Below, piece after piece: positions 6,400 to 13,098 of a stretch of 13,422 nucleotides of DNA. The notes beneath the pieces are model-generated. The model did not search any database. It worked only from the letters and a program-made list of their open reading frames with translations, and was not told the origin of the DNA. Source of the DNA: DASPRM01 sp035319065 (GTDB lineage: Bacteria; Acidobacteriota; Terriglobia; Terriglobales; Acidobacteriaceae). The stretch's first letter is position 1. Each line of letters starts with the position of its first letter. The position numbers and the translations under genes were made by a program. The stretch spans positions 1 through 13,422 of the forward strand of contig DATHDM010000293.1 in assembly GCA_035319065.1 (NCBI GenBank), read 5' to 3'.

Positions 6400-7395
6400 C
6401 TAGTGCCCAGCGGTCTCTCCCTGGGGCTTCTCCTCCACCTCGTCCCAGAAACGTTGGCTCAGGTACTTGTCAGCGCTGTCGGGAAGAACGCTGACGATGA
6501 CCGCTTGCTCATTCCGCAGCGCCGCCCGCCTCGCCAGGCTCAGGGCTCCCACCACGGCGGCGGCCGACGAGACGCCCACCAGCAATCCCTCTTCGCGCGC
6601 CAGCCGCTTGGCCATATGGTACGCGTCCTCGGTGGAGATACCCCAATCCTCGTCGGCGATCGCGGGATCATAAATCTTGGGCACAATCGCCGTGGGCATA
6701 TGCTTGGCGCCTTCAATTCCGTGGAAGGGCGAATCGGGTTGCAGTGAGATGCACTGGATGTCGGGATTCAGCTCCTTGAGACGGCGGCTGGTTCCCACAA
6801 AGGTGCCACTGGTGCCCAGCATGGCGACGAAGTGGGTGATCCGCCCCTCGGTCTGCCTCCAGATTTCCGGTCCGGTGCCGTGGTAGTGGGCGCGCCAGTT
6901 GGCGGGATTAGAGTACTGGTCGGCATAGAAGTATTTGTCGGGATCGGCGGCGTACATCTCGCGGACCTTGCGAATGGCGCCATCGGACCCGTCACCTGCG
7001 TCGGTATAGACGATGTTGACGCCATAGGCGGTCAGGATGCGCTTGCGCTCGGGGGAAACGCTGGCCGGTATGCAGAGGGTCACCGGAATGCGGAGGGCGG
7101 CGCAGATCATGGCGTAGGCGATGCCGGTATTGCCGCTGGTGGAATCGAGAAGCGTTTTGCCGGGAGGCAGGTGGCCGGACTCGCGGGCAGCGCGAATGAT
7201 GTTGGCGGCGGCTCGATCCTTGACTGAGCCACCGGGATTGAACCACTCCGCTTTGGCCAGCAGCTCGATGCCCGGCAGGTCAGCACCGACGCGCTCCAGG
7301 CGCAGCAGGGGCGTGTTGCCAATGCGTTCCAGCAGCGACTCGCCGTGCCGCCGCGGAATAGCGGCGACCTCCGGATTGTTCTTAGCAACCGGCAT
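6400..7395 (-). CDS. cysM: PLP-dependent cysteine synthase, CysM type
   Basis: Fold-type II PLP enzyme of 331 residues that forms cysteine from an activated serine and a sulfide donor; context points to CysO thiocarboxylate as donor. K59 in NPGGSVKDRAA is the PLP lysine. STSGNTG (85-91) is the substrate loop, GTSGT (194-198) the phosphate-binding loop, and S276 in GVSSAA sits where the pyridine nitrogen is held. From memory, M. tuberculosis CysM uses O-phosphoserine and needs Arg220; the aligned position here is Lys231 in GAKHMPTAIVPKIYDP, still basic. The start is ATG at 7393-7395 with GGAAAGG just upstream; a GTG at 7434 would add 13 unlikely residues. It is first of the operon and 9 bases before mec. 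CysK or cystathionine beta-synthase functions are less likely given the neighbours. Confidence 0.88.
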   Translation of the reverse strand: MPVAKNNPEVAAIPRRHGESLLERIGNTPLLRLERVGADLPGIELLAKAEWFNPGGSVKDRAAANIIRAARESGHLPPGKTLLDSTSGNTGIAYAMICAALRIPVTLCIPASVSPERKRILTAYGVNIVYTDAGDGSDGAIRKVREMYAADPDKYFYADQYSNPANWRAHYHGTGPEIWRQTEGRITHFVAMLGTSGTFVGTSRRLKELNPDIQCISLQPDSPFHGIEGAKHMPTAIVPKIYDPAIADEDWGISTEDAYHMAKRLAREEGLLVGVSSAAAVVGALSLARRAALRNEQAVIVSVLPDSADKYLSQRFWDEVEEKPQGETAGH

Positions 7396-7452
7396 AGCCT
7401 TTCCGACGCTTAAGTTGCCACCTGGGGGCACCACGTGAGGGAGTGTGGCTAC

Positions 7453-7481
7453 ACATTAGCAGAACCCCATGGGCCAGGCAA
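7453..7481 (-). promoter_or_regulatory. Candidate promoter of the cysM-mec-cysO-moeZ cluster
   Basis: On the - strand TTGCCT (7476-7481), a 17-base spacer and TAATGT (7453-7458) give a sigma-70-like arrangement. Matches are four and three of six bases. The predicted start near 7446 would give a leader of about 50 bases to the cysM ATG at 7395. Confidence 0.32.
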
Positions 7482-7661
7482 CGGCCTGTGCTGTTGCCCC
7501 CTCAAACACTCAGCGAGCGGGGGTGAAGCCTGGGTCGCCCCACGGTGACCAGGTGCGCAACTTATTGATGAGGCGAACGCTCGGGCAGAGGCATCAAATC
7601 TCCGACCCGGGGGTGGCAATCGGAAGTCGGTGGTACTGTGGAGAGTTGCGGCCCGGGTGCA

Positions 7662-7695
7662 CGGGCATGTTATGGTGGCCGGGCATGTTAAGGTG
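7662..7695 (+). repeat. Tandem 16-bp direct repeat upstream of the 7727 gene
   Basis: CGGGCATGTTATGGTG (7662-7677) is repeated as CGGGCATGTTAAGGTG (7680-7695). That is 15 of 16 bases identical, with an 18-base period. It ends 31 bases before the ATG at 7727, close to where the promoter is expected. The spacing of nearly two helical turns suits a dimeric regulator, but chance duplication cannot be excluded. Confidence 0.6.
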
Positions 7696-7726
7696 TGAGG
7701 CACATTAGGCAGGGACAAGCAGGGAA

Positions 7727-8191
7727 ATGGCAAAAGGCAAAGTAAATCATCGCACTTATGAAGAAGCTGTGAACTGGCTGCGCGATCGCGGATTCGAGAT
7801 TCTGGAGGCGCCGGGCACGCAGAACCGGGTGTTTCTTAAGAAGAACAACGTGTCGGCGGCAATTGAAAAGGCAGCCGACGATGGCGTGAAGGTCTTCGCC
7901 CATCCCGGTTACCTAATTGGAGGAGAGATCTCCAAGCTGGTCAACAAGGGATATCAGCAGGTCCTGAAGACCACCAAGACCGAGATCGCGGCCACGGCAG
8001 ACCACCTGAAGGCGCTGCACGATTTTTCCGAAGAGCTGAAGGAAGCTGTCGGCGGAATTGATCTCTACAACGAATCACTGGGGACGGTCAGCGACAGTTA
8101 CCACTATGACCGTCTCAGCGGGCGCGAGGGCAAGCGCAAGAAGCGTCCGTGGGAAGTGCCGGCCGCGGTAGAAGCCAAGAAGATGGCCTAA
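7727..8191 (+). CDS. Conserved-looking hypothetical protein, 154 residues
   Basis: I do not recognise a characterised family. It is a soluble protein with no signal peptide or membrane segment. The N-terminal half (7-80) reads as a small alpha/beta domain with repeated helices: YEEAVNWLRDRGFEI (11-25), AAIEKAADDGVKVFAHPGYL (44-63) and GGEISKLVNKGYQQVL (65-80). A predicted helical middle (82-108) follows, then a strongly basic tail, GREGKRKKRPW (132-142), that could bind nucleic acid. The start at ATG 7727 has AGGGA-type purine runs before it. Codon use resembles the neighbours. It is transcribed away from the cysteine cluster and ends at a terminator hairpin, so it is probably monocistronic. 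Its regulation may involve the tandem repeat at 7662-7695. Confidence 0.75.
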   Translation: MAKGKVNHRTYEEAVNWLRDRGFEILEAPGTQNRVFLKKNNVSAAIEKAADDGVKVFAHPGYLIGGEISKLVNKGYQQVLKTTKTEIAATADHLKALHDFSEELKEAVGGIDLYNESLGTVSDSYHYDRLSGREGKRKKRPWEVPAAVEAKKMA

Positions 8192-8216
8192 GAGGCGGCG
8201 AAACGAGTTGGCGGAT

Positions 8217-8248
8217 GGGGCACGGCAGCGCCGTGCCCCTTGTCATTT
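8217..8248 (+). terminator. Rho-independent terminator between convergent genes
   Basis: GGGGCACGGC (8217-8226), loop AGC, GCCGTGCCCC (8230-8239) is a perfect 10-bp stem followed by TTGTCATTT. It lies 26 bases after the 154-residue gene and 16 bases before the end of the convergent HdeD-type gene. The T-rich side is on the + strand. Confidence 0.75.
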
Positions 8249-8263
8249 CGCGGAGAGCCGGCC

Positions 8264-8821
8264 TCAGGCCGCAAGACGGGTGGCCACGCTGCGTACCTTC
8301 GCGGACACCATCAGGCGCGTGACCCCGCTGATGATCAGGCTGATGCCCACCAGGGTGCCAATCACCCAAGCCGAGGTGGAGGGCCAGTGCGCCCAAATCA
8401 GGCACGCCAGAACGATGGTCACGAGGCCGTCGAACAGCATCCAGCCAGCGCCCGGAGCGGACCGCAGGTTGAAGAAGGCAACCACTTCCAGGATGCCCTC
8501 CACGAAGAAGGCGGCCGCCAGCAACAGGGTCAGCGAGGCGATCCCCACCAGCGGGCGGGTCAAGAGATACCAGCCGCAGACGATGTACACCACGCCCACC
8601 AGCAACTCCCAGATAAACGGCCCAGCTCCCTTGATGTGGAAGGCCAGGATCAGGTGAGCCACGCCGGCGAAGATGACCAGCCAGCCGACGATCAGGTTCA
8701 CCGCGATGGCTGACGCCATTGGCATGGCAATCGAGAGAATGCCTGCCAAGATGAGCAGCACCGCCCACACAATCGACCAGCCCGTAGCCCGCTTGACGAG
8801 ACTTACAGGACTCGAACTCAT
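8264..8821 (-). CDS. HdeD/DUF308-family integral membrane protein
   Basis: A 185-residue inner-membrane protein with about six hydrophobic helices (near 15-33, 37-60, 68-87, 91-116, 125-144 and 150-171), the usual size and layout of the HdeD (DUF308) family. In E. coli HdeD is linked to acid resistance; the molecular activity of the family is not established. The recurring pattern of a small Gly-rich turn, then a helix with a polar Glu or Asp (FVEGILEVV at 106-114; FDGLVTIV at 130-137), fits the family's internally repeated helix pairs. The start is ATG 8821 because GGAGG (8827-8831) is 5 bases upstream; the frame continues open to 8977 but without such a site. The leader has a promoter candidate and a dyad, listed separately. 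Confidence 0.87.
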   Translation of the reverse strand: MSSSPVSLVKRATGWSIVWAVLLILAGILSIAMPMASAIAVNLIVGWLVIFAGVAHLILAFHIKGAGPFIWELLVGVVYIVCGWYLLTRPLVGIASLTLLLAAAFFVEGILEVVAFFNLRSAPGAGWMLFDGLVTIVLACLIWAHWPSTSAWVIGTLVGISLIISGVTRLMVSAKVRSVATRLAA

Positions 8822-8911
8822 AGTGTCCTCCCTAAGAAGATTCTCACTGATGGGGCCGAGGGTTCGCCGACGAAGCTCATGGAACCCCACCAACGGTTGC
8901 GTAGCAAAAGA

Positions 8912-8941
8912 GGGGCGAGTGGGTGACTCGCATGTCGCCCC
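8912..8941 (-). repeat. Nested inverted repeats in the HdeD leader
   Basis: GGGGCGA (8912-8918) and TCGCCCC (8935-8941) form a perfect 7-bp pair. Inside it CGAGT (8916-8920) and ACTCG (8926-8930) form a competing 5-bp pair. If transcription starts near 8951, this would sit at the very 5' end of the mRNA. It could be an operator or an mRNA-stabilising hairpin. Confidence 0.4.
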
Positions 8942-8957
8942 GGTACAGAGGCCCCAT

Positions 8958-8988
8958 ATTCTAGCGCGAGGCCGCAAATCCTGCCCAA
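8958..8988 (-). promoter_or_regulatory. Candidate promoter of the HdeD-family gene
   Basis: On the - strand TAGAAT (8958-8963) matches the -10 consensus in five of six bases. TTGGGC (8983-8988) lies upstream with a 19-base spacer, longer than ideal. The leader to the ATG at 8821 would be about 130 bases. Confidence 0.4.
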
Positions 8989-9025
8989 GTCAGGCCTCTG
9001 GCGGCCCAAGCCAGCGGTTCGGGTG

Positions 9026-10447
9026 CTACCGGCCGCCGGCCAGATCGGCCACCACGTCGTAGAGCAGTCGAGGGCCGCGCCTGACTTCCTGCAGACGAAT
9101 GCGCTCGTCATCCCCATGCTCGGTGGCGGCCTCTTCCAGGGTCGCGGTGTACGGGCTGAAGCCATAACTGACCACGCCCAACTGACGGAAACGCTGGTTT
9201 TCGGTGTAGCCGCTGCTAAGGCGGGGGATCACTGGAGCGCCGGGAAAGTAGAGCCTGGCGATATGGCGGATCGAGGCGAAAAGAGCGGTATCGGTCGGGG
9301 AGGCGTTGGCAGCGCTGAAGGGCTTGAAAGGCTCAACCGTCACCGAAGGGTCGGCGATGACGCGGCGGATCTGGTTCAAGAACTGCGCGGGGTCTTCTCC
9401 GGGCAGCAAGCGGACATCGAGGTTGGCCCAGGCCTCAGTGGGGATGACATTGGTCTGTTGCGAGCCTCCCAGCATGGTGAGAGCGATGGTGTTGCGCAGC
9501 ATGAAGTTGAGCGAGTCATCGCGCTCGACCATATGGCGGAAGTTGCGGTTGTGCAGCGCCTGATTCACGTTGCGAAAGTAGGCGGCCCGATCCGATGGCT
9601 CAAGCGGCGCGGTGTCGCGCAGCGATTCGGCGACCAGGGGCAACACCTTGTACTCGGGACGATAGTCGAGCACGCGATTGAGGGCGCGGACCAGGCGGTT
9701 GGGAGCGGAATCGTCGTTGGGGCGCGAGGCGTGGCCCGGGCGGCCGCTGGCGATCAGGCGCAGCCATAGCGGCGACTTCTCGGCAACGTCAACGCCGACG
9801 TATTGCACCTTGCCCCGCTCCAGGGGATTTTCTCCGCCCTCGGTGATCAGGAACTCGGCGTTCCCCAGCAACTCGCGATGATGCTGGATCATCCAGTCGG
9901 TGCCGGAGTCGTCCACTTCTTCGTCGGAAGTGGCCAGGAAGATGACGTCGCGGCGCAACGGCACTCGCTCGCGCAGGAGCATCACCATGACCATGAGCTG
10001 CGCCAGGCCGTCGGCCTTCATGTCCTGGGCGCCGCGGCCATAGAGTGCGCCGTCCACGATTTCGCCGCCGAACGGGGCGACCTTCCAGTGCCTGGGTTCG
10101 GTTCTGACAACGTCCATGTGGTTGAGCAGGATCAAAGGCCGCTCGGCGGGCTTCAGCGTCGCGGGGATGCGGGCCCAGATGTTCCCCCGGTTGGGCTGAT
10201 ATTCGAAGACCTGGTTCTCAATGCCTTCTGCGTCGAAGATCGTCTGAAAGAATCGGGCCGCCGGGAGTTCGTTGCCCGGGGGGTTGGAGGTGTCAATACG
10301 GAGATACTCCTGGAGCCAGCGAACCGCCAGATCCTCATACTGCGCACGATGGTCGGAGGGGAGGCGCGAGGATGCCAGCTCCACCCGCTCCTGGCTGAGG
10401 CAAGGCCAGACCGACAATACGAGGACGAGGCTGAGCAATGCGCGCAC
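9026..10447 (-). CDS. Exported M20/M28-type zinc metallopeptidase (ArgE/DapE-like)
   Basis: A di-zinc exopeptidase or deacylase of the M20 family, 473 residues, probably acting outside the cytoplasm on peptides or acylated amino acids. A hydrophobic N-terminus (1-19) looks like a signal peptide; its Cys16 does not sit in a standard lipobox. Active-site residues run in the expected order: H110-M-D112 in LLNHMDVV, D142 in GRGAQDMK, E176-E177 in SDEEVDD (base plus ligand), E203 in ITEGGE, and H444 in ATEHGDD. The lid/dimerisation domain (about 218-335) contains the conserved SGRPGHASRP (H239). All are intact. The start is GTG (10445-10447) with a weak GGGGGT upstream. The substrate cannot be deduced. 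It is divergent from the OmpA-like gene and stands alone. Confidence 0.88.
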   Translation of the reverse strand: MRALLSLVLVLSVWPCLSQERVELASSRLPSDHRAQYEDLAVRWLQEYLRIDTSNPPGNELPAARFFQTIFDAEGIENQVFEYQPNRGNIWARIPATLKPAERPLILLNHMDVVRTEPRHWKVAPFGGEIVDGALYGRGAQDMKADGLAQLMVMVMLLRERVPLRRDVIFLATSDEEVDDSGTDWMIQHHRELLGNAEFLITEGGENPLERGKVQYVGVDVAEKSPLWLRLIASGRPGHASRPNDDSAPNRLVRALNRVLDYRPEYKVLPLVAESLRDTAPLEPSDRAAYFRNVNQALHNRNFRHMVERDDSLNFMLRNTIALTMLGGSQQTNVIPTEAWANLDVRLLPGEDPAQFLNQIRRVIADPSVTVEPFKPFSAANASPTDTALFASIRHIARLYFPGAPVIPRLSSGYTENQRFRQLGVVSYGFSPYTATLEEAATEHGDDERIRLQEVRRGPRLLYDVVADLAGGR

Positions 10448-10805
10448 GTCAGACCCCCAGCGAAAAGCGAGCTTAGAACATTGGCGCTGGCCGAGGGTTA
10501 ATCAGGAAGGCTCGCCCGCGAGCCGCACTGGGCGCGACTGCACGATCTGTGCGACTATAGAAATTACCTGCCGGCATGCGTTTCCTACGCAGGAGGCGCG
10601 GCCGAGGTCATTTGAGCTCACTGAAAATGTGAGGTTTAGGGCCGAATTTGGACTTCCGGGTTTGGCAATCGAGTTGATATAAGGAAGATTGGAGCGCAAC
10701 GGAGTTGCGCCTCGACGGACACGGCAGTGCAGAAGCCATTGAGAGAACAGAGGCAGACCCGTCCCAGGAACTGCCAACGCTCCCAGAAATTTTGGAGGAA
10801 TTGAA
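10448..10805. other. Divergent intergenic region between M20 peptidase and OmpA-like gene
   Basis: This 358-base region should hold the start signals for both divergent genes. A TATAAG at 10678-10683 is a plausible -10 for the rightward gene, but its -35 is poor. A perfect 7-bp hairpin, GCGCAAC-GGA-GTTGCGC (10694-10710), would fall in the rightward leader, about 95 bases before the ATG. A smaller one, TGCGT-TTCCT-ACGCA, lies near 10578-10592. No protein-like frame or known RNA was recognised. Confidence 0.4.
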
Positions 10806-11807
10806 ATGAAGATTCGCAATTTATTGGCGCTTTCCTTGTTGGCTGGGCTGATGGCGCCGGCGCTGTTGGCGCAGCAGGACACGACGGCAACGAAGCCGTC
10901 GGCTTCGACACCGGCAACCTCTGCCCCTGCGGCGGAGTCCAGTTCGAAGGCAGTGGACCAGGCCACGGATCAGACTTCCGCCATAACTGACAGCCAGGCC
11001 AAGAGCGATCAGAATATGACCGCTCACCAGCCTCTGCAGCCCGATACCCGGGAAGGCTTCTGGGGAAAGGTCAATCCCTTTGCGCGGAAGAAGTACGTGC
11101 AGCGCCAGATGGCTCCGGTTCGCGATCGCGTGAACGAGCTGGATGAGCTGACCGCGGCCAACTCCAAGGCGATTAAAGATGTGGATGCGCGCGCACAACA
11201 GGGCATCCAGATGGCATCGGCCAAGGCCAACGAAGCCGACCAGCACGCCATTGAGGCCGGCAACCGCGCCAACCAGGCCAACCAGACGGCGCAGCAGGCC
11301 AGCACCCGGCTGCAGACGGTCGAGCAGGTGGTTACCAACATCGACCAGTACAAGCCGGTGAACGAGACGGAAATTCGCTTCCGCTCCGGCCAGACCACGC
11401 TCAGCCCCAAGGCGAAGGAAGCGCTGGATCAGATTGCGCAGGCGCTGAAGGAGCAGAAGGGTTACATCGTGGAAGTGCAGGGCTTTGCCCCGGGCAGCGG
11501 CCCCGCGGCAATCAGCGCTTCGCAGAAGATGGCGGAGTCGGTGGTTCGTTACCTGGTACTGAATCACGAGATCCCGGTGTACCGCATCTACACGGTGGGC
11601 ATGGGTAATGTGAAGCCGGCCCAGACCACGACAGAAGGCCAAAGCGCTCAAGCCACGGGCAAGCCCTATCGCGGACCTCGCGTCGAAGTAAGCGTGCTGA
11701 AGAACGCGAGCCTGGATCAGCTCAACGCGGGCAGCTCGACGCCGAGCACCACGAGCCAGACAAACTCGACGCCGGACGGGGCAGTGGTTTCGATGAACCA
11801 GAAGTAG
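10806..11807 (+). CDS. OmpA-like envelope protein with alanine-rich coiled coil
   Basis: A 333-residue exported protein. In order: signal peptide (1-22, cleaved at LLA|QQD), a Ser/Thr/Ala/Pro linker (25-75), a conserved-looking segment around TREGFWGKVNPFARKKYV (81-98), a long Ala/Gln/Asn heptad region (about 100-180) likely to form a coiled coil, an OmpA_C-like domain (about 186-298), and a Ser/Thr tail. The domain keeps the fold pattern (IRFRSGQTTLSPKAKEALDQ at 190-209, ending RGPRVEVSVL). However, the usual Asp and Arg that hold diaminopimelate are replaced, by P229 in GFAPGSG and M242 in QKMAESV, so classic peptidoglycan binding is doubtful. ATG 10806 has an excellent GGAGGA at 10794-10799. 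It ends in the terminator at 11884-11918. An envelope-spanning or structural role is inferred. Confidence 0.85.
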   Translation: MKIRNLLALSLLAGLMAPALLAQQDTTATKPSASTPATSAPAAESSSKAVDQATDQTSAITDSQAKSDQNMTAHQPLQPDTREGFWGKVNPFARKKYVQRQMAPVRDRVNELDELTAANSKAIKDVDARAQQGIQMASAKANEADQHAIEAGNRANQANQTAQQASTRLQTVEQVVTNIDQYKPVNETEIRFRSGQTTLSPKAKEALDQIAQALKEQKGYIVEVQGFAPGSGPAAISASQKMAESVVRYLVLNHEIPVYRIYTVGMGNVKPAQTTTEGQSAQATGKPYRGPRVEVSVLKNASLDQLNAGSSTPSTTSQTNSTPDGAVVSMNQK

Positions 11808-11883
11808 GCTCACCAGCCATCCTCCCCCATTCATAACGCGGGTGAGGCTACCGAGGTTCGTCAGGGGAATAAACCCCCCCAGC

Positions 11884-11918
11884 AAGGCCCGCCACACAAG
11901 TGGCGGGCCTTTGCTTTT
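11884..11918 (+). terminator. Strong Rho-independent terminator
   Basis: AAGGCCCGCCAC (11884-11895), loop ACAA, GTGGCGGGCCTT (11900-11911) is a perfect 12-bp stem followed by TGCTTTT. It lies 76 bases after the OmpA-like stop and insulates ogt downstream. Confidence 0.92.
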
Positions 11919-11923
11919 GAAAA

Positions 11924-11948
11924 CAGCAGGCAGCAGACAGCAGTCAGC
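11924..11948 (+). repeat. Short CAGCAGN tandem repeat
   Basis: CAGCAGG, CAGCAGA, CAGCAGT and a partial CAGC follow each other without gaps (7-base unit, about 3.5 copies). They lie between the terminator and ogt. No function is apparent; it may be slippage-prone. Confidence 0.5.
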
Positions 11949-12021
11949 CAAAGCGCAGGGAAGGCTCTGCGGCGCTCCCAGTCTCTCCGGGCTGGGTGTT
12001 AGCATCAGCTGAGAGGATGTC

Positions 12022-12510
12022 ATGCGGACCATTTATTACTCGTTGTATGCCTCTCCCATTGGCCGGCTGCTGCTGGGCGTATCCGACCGCGGACTGGCGT
12101 ACCTGGAGTTTGCCGGGCGCTCCAGCGGAGCCCAGGCACGCAAGGGCTGGGTCGAGTCGGAGGAGAAGACCGCGCGCTGGCGGGCGCAGCTTGACGAGTA
12201 CTTCCGCGGCAATCTGAAGCAGTTCGACCTGCCGCTTGATCTTGAAGGTACCGATTTTCAGAAGCGCTGCTGGAATGCGCTGCTGCGAATTCCCTACGGC
12301 AAGACGCGCTCCTACGCCGAAATTGCGCGGGAGGTAGGCAGCCCGCGCGGCTTTCGCGCGGTAGGCATGGCGAATCACGACAACCCGGTGGCCATCGTGG
12401 TGCCCTGCCATCGCGTGATCGCCTCGGACGGGAAGCTTGGGGGCTATGGCGGCGGTCTCGAGGTGAAGGAGAAGCTGCTGAAGCTGGAAGGAGCATGGAA
12501 GCAAGGATAA
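12022..12510 (+). CDS. ogt: Methylated-DNA-protein-cysteine methyltransferase
   Basis: Suicidal repair protein that moves alkyl groups from O6-alkylguanine (and O4-alkylthymine) onto its own cysteine. It has 162 residues, the usual size of the stand-alone Ogt type, with no Ada regulatory domain. The N-terminal half (1-75) is the variable domain. The conserved half holds GTDFQKRCWNALLRIPYGKT (76-95), the helix-turn-helix region SYAEIA (97-102), Arg112 in the arginine-finger position (RAVG), N118, and the active site PCHRV with Cys129. All are intact. ATG 12022 has GAGAGG six bases upstream; an out-of-frame ATG overlaps that site. It sits seven bases before tag in the same direction, so the two form an alkylation-repair operon. 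Confidence 0.92.
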   Translation: MRTIYYSLYASPIGRLLLGVSDRGLAYLEFAGRSSGAQARKGWVESEEKTARWRAQLDEYFRGNLKQFDLPLDLEGTDFQKRCWNALLRIPYGKTRSYAEIAREVGSPRGFRAVGMANHDNPVAIVVPCHRVIASDGKLGGYGGGLEVKEKLLKLEGAWKQG

Positions 12511-12517
12511 GGCCGCA

Positions 12518-12995
12518 ATGAACAGCAAGCCGGGCCTGGTGCGATGTAGCTGGGCAAAGAACGACCTGGCGATTCACTACCACGACGTGGAGTGGGGCGT
12601 TCCCCAGCACGACGACCGCAAACTGTTCGAGTTCCTGGTGCTGGAAGGAGCACAGGCCGCAGCTCGAGCGGCTGCTGAAGAATCCCGGGATTGTGCGCAA
12701 CCGCCTGAAGATCGAATCGGCGGTCAAGAACGCGAAGGCATTCTTGCAGGTCCAGGACGGGTTTGGCAGCTTCGATGCCTACATCTGGCAGTTTGTTGGC
12801 GGCAAGCCTCGGCGCAACTCCTTTCGCCGGCTGAGCGATGTTCCCGCCAAGACCCGCGAATCGGACGCAATGAGCAAGGATCTGAAGAAGCGAGAGTTCA
12901 CCTTCGTAGGCTCGACGATCTGTTACGCCTTCATGCAGGCGGTGGGAATGGTGAACGATCACATGGTGGGGTGCTTCCGCAGGGATCAGGTTTAG
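12518..12995 (+). pseudogene. tag: DNA-3-methyladenine glycosylase I with internal deletion and frameshift
   Basis: Tag excises 3-methyladenine. The first 47 codons (to about 12658) read as a normal start: RCSW (Cys10, zinc), HYHDVEWGVP (18-28) and LFEFLVLEGAQA. The rest of Tag then continues in another frame from about 12657: PQLERLLKNPGIVRNRLK, through FVGSTICYAFMQAVGMVNDH and VGC, to the TAG at 12993. Against E. coli Tag as I recall it, about 31 residues (the GLSW...-FDP region containing a base-contacting Trp) are missing at the junction, and the frame is lost there. The zinc ligands at both ends survive. Left as read, the first frame runs on to 13096 as nonsense. A real deletion of roughly 90 bases is likely; an assembly error is the alternative. 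It starts seven bases after ogt. Confidence 0.85.
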
Positions 12996-13083
12996 CTGCT
13001 CGCTTCTGGCTGGCGGACCGCGTTTTTCCATTTCCAGAACCTAAAGACCCAGGCCAGCGGTGTGCCGGGCGGCGCGAGGGCTG

Positions 13084-13098
13084 TATTAGACTTTAGCC
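13084..13098 (+). promoter_or_regulatory. Possible -10 of a leaderless transcript
   Basis: TATTAG (13084-13089) lies ten bases before the ATG at 13099. No Shine-Dalgarno-like sequence lies between, and an in-frame TAG at 13087-13089 rules out an upstream start. A start of transcription at or next to the ATG would explain this. The -35 is unclear. Confidence 0.28.

Larger units (their letters stand above)
7396..7726. other. Divergent intergenic region between cysM and the 154-aa gene
   Basis: This 331-base region must hold the promoters of the cysteine cluster (leftward) and of the 7727 gene (rightward). A weak leftward promoter lies at 7453-7481 and a tandem repeat at 7662-7695. Near 7500-7531, CCCCC and GGGGG tracts could pair upstream of the leftward promoter. 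No protein-like frame and no known riboswitch was recognised. Confidence 0.45.

Noticed and set aside
9803..10501. 232-residue frame antisense to the M20 peptidase
   Set aside because: It overlaps a metallopeptidase with a full set of metal ligands; the antisense product looks random and lacks a ribosome binding site.
10821..12032. 403-residue open frame antisense to the OmpA-like gene
   Set aside because: It mirrors a well-supported gene with signal peptide, domain and ribosome binding site. Long antisense frames are expected in GC-rich coding DNA, and its His/Leu/Arg-rich product shows no domain.
12659..13096. Continuation of the first tag frame as a 192-residue protein
   Set aside because: After codon 47 it loses all resemblance to Tag, while the true continuation is clear in another frame.
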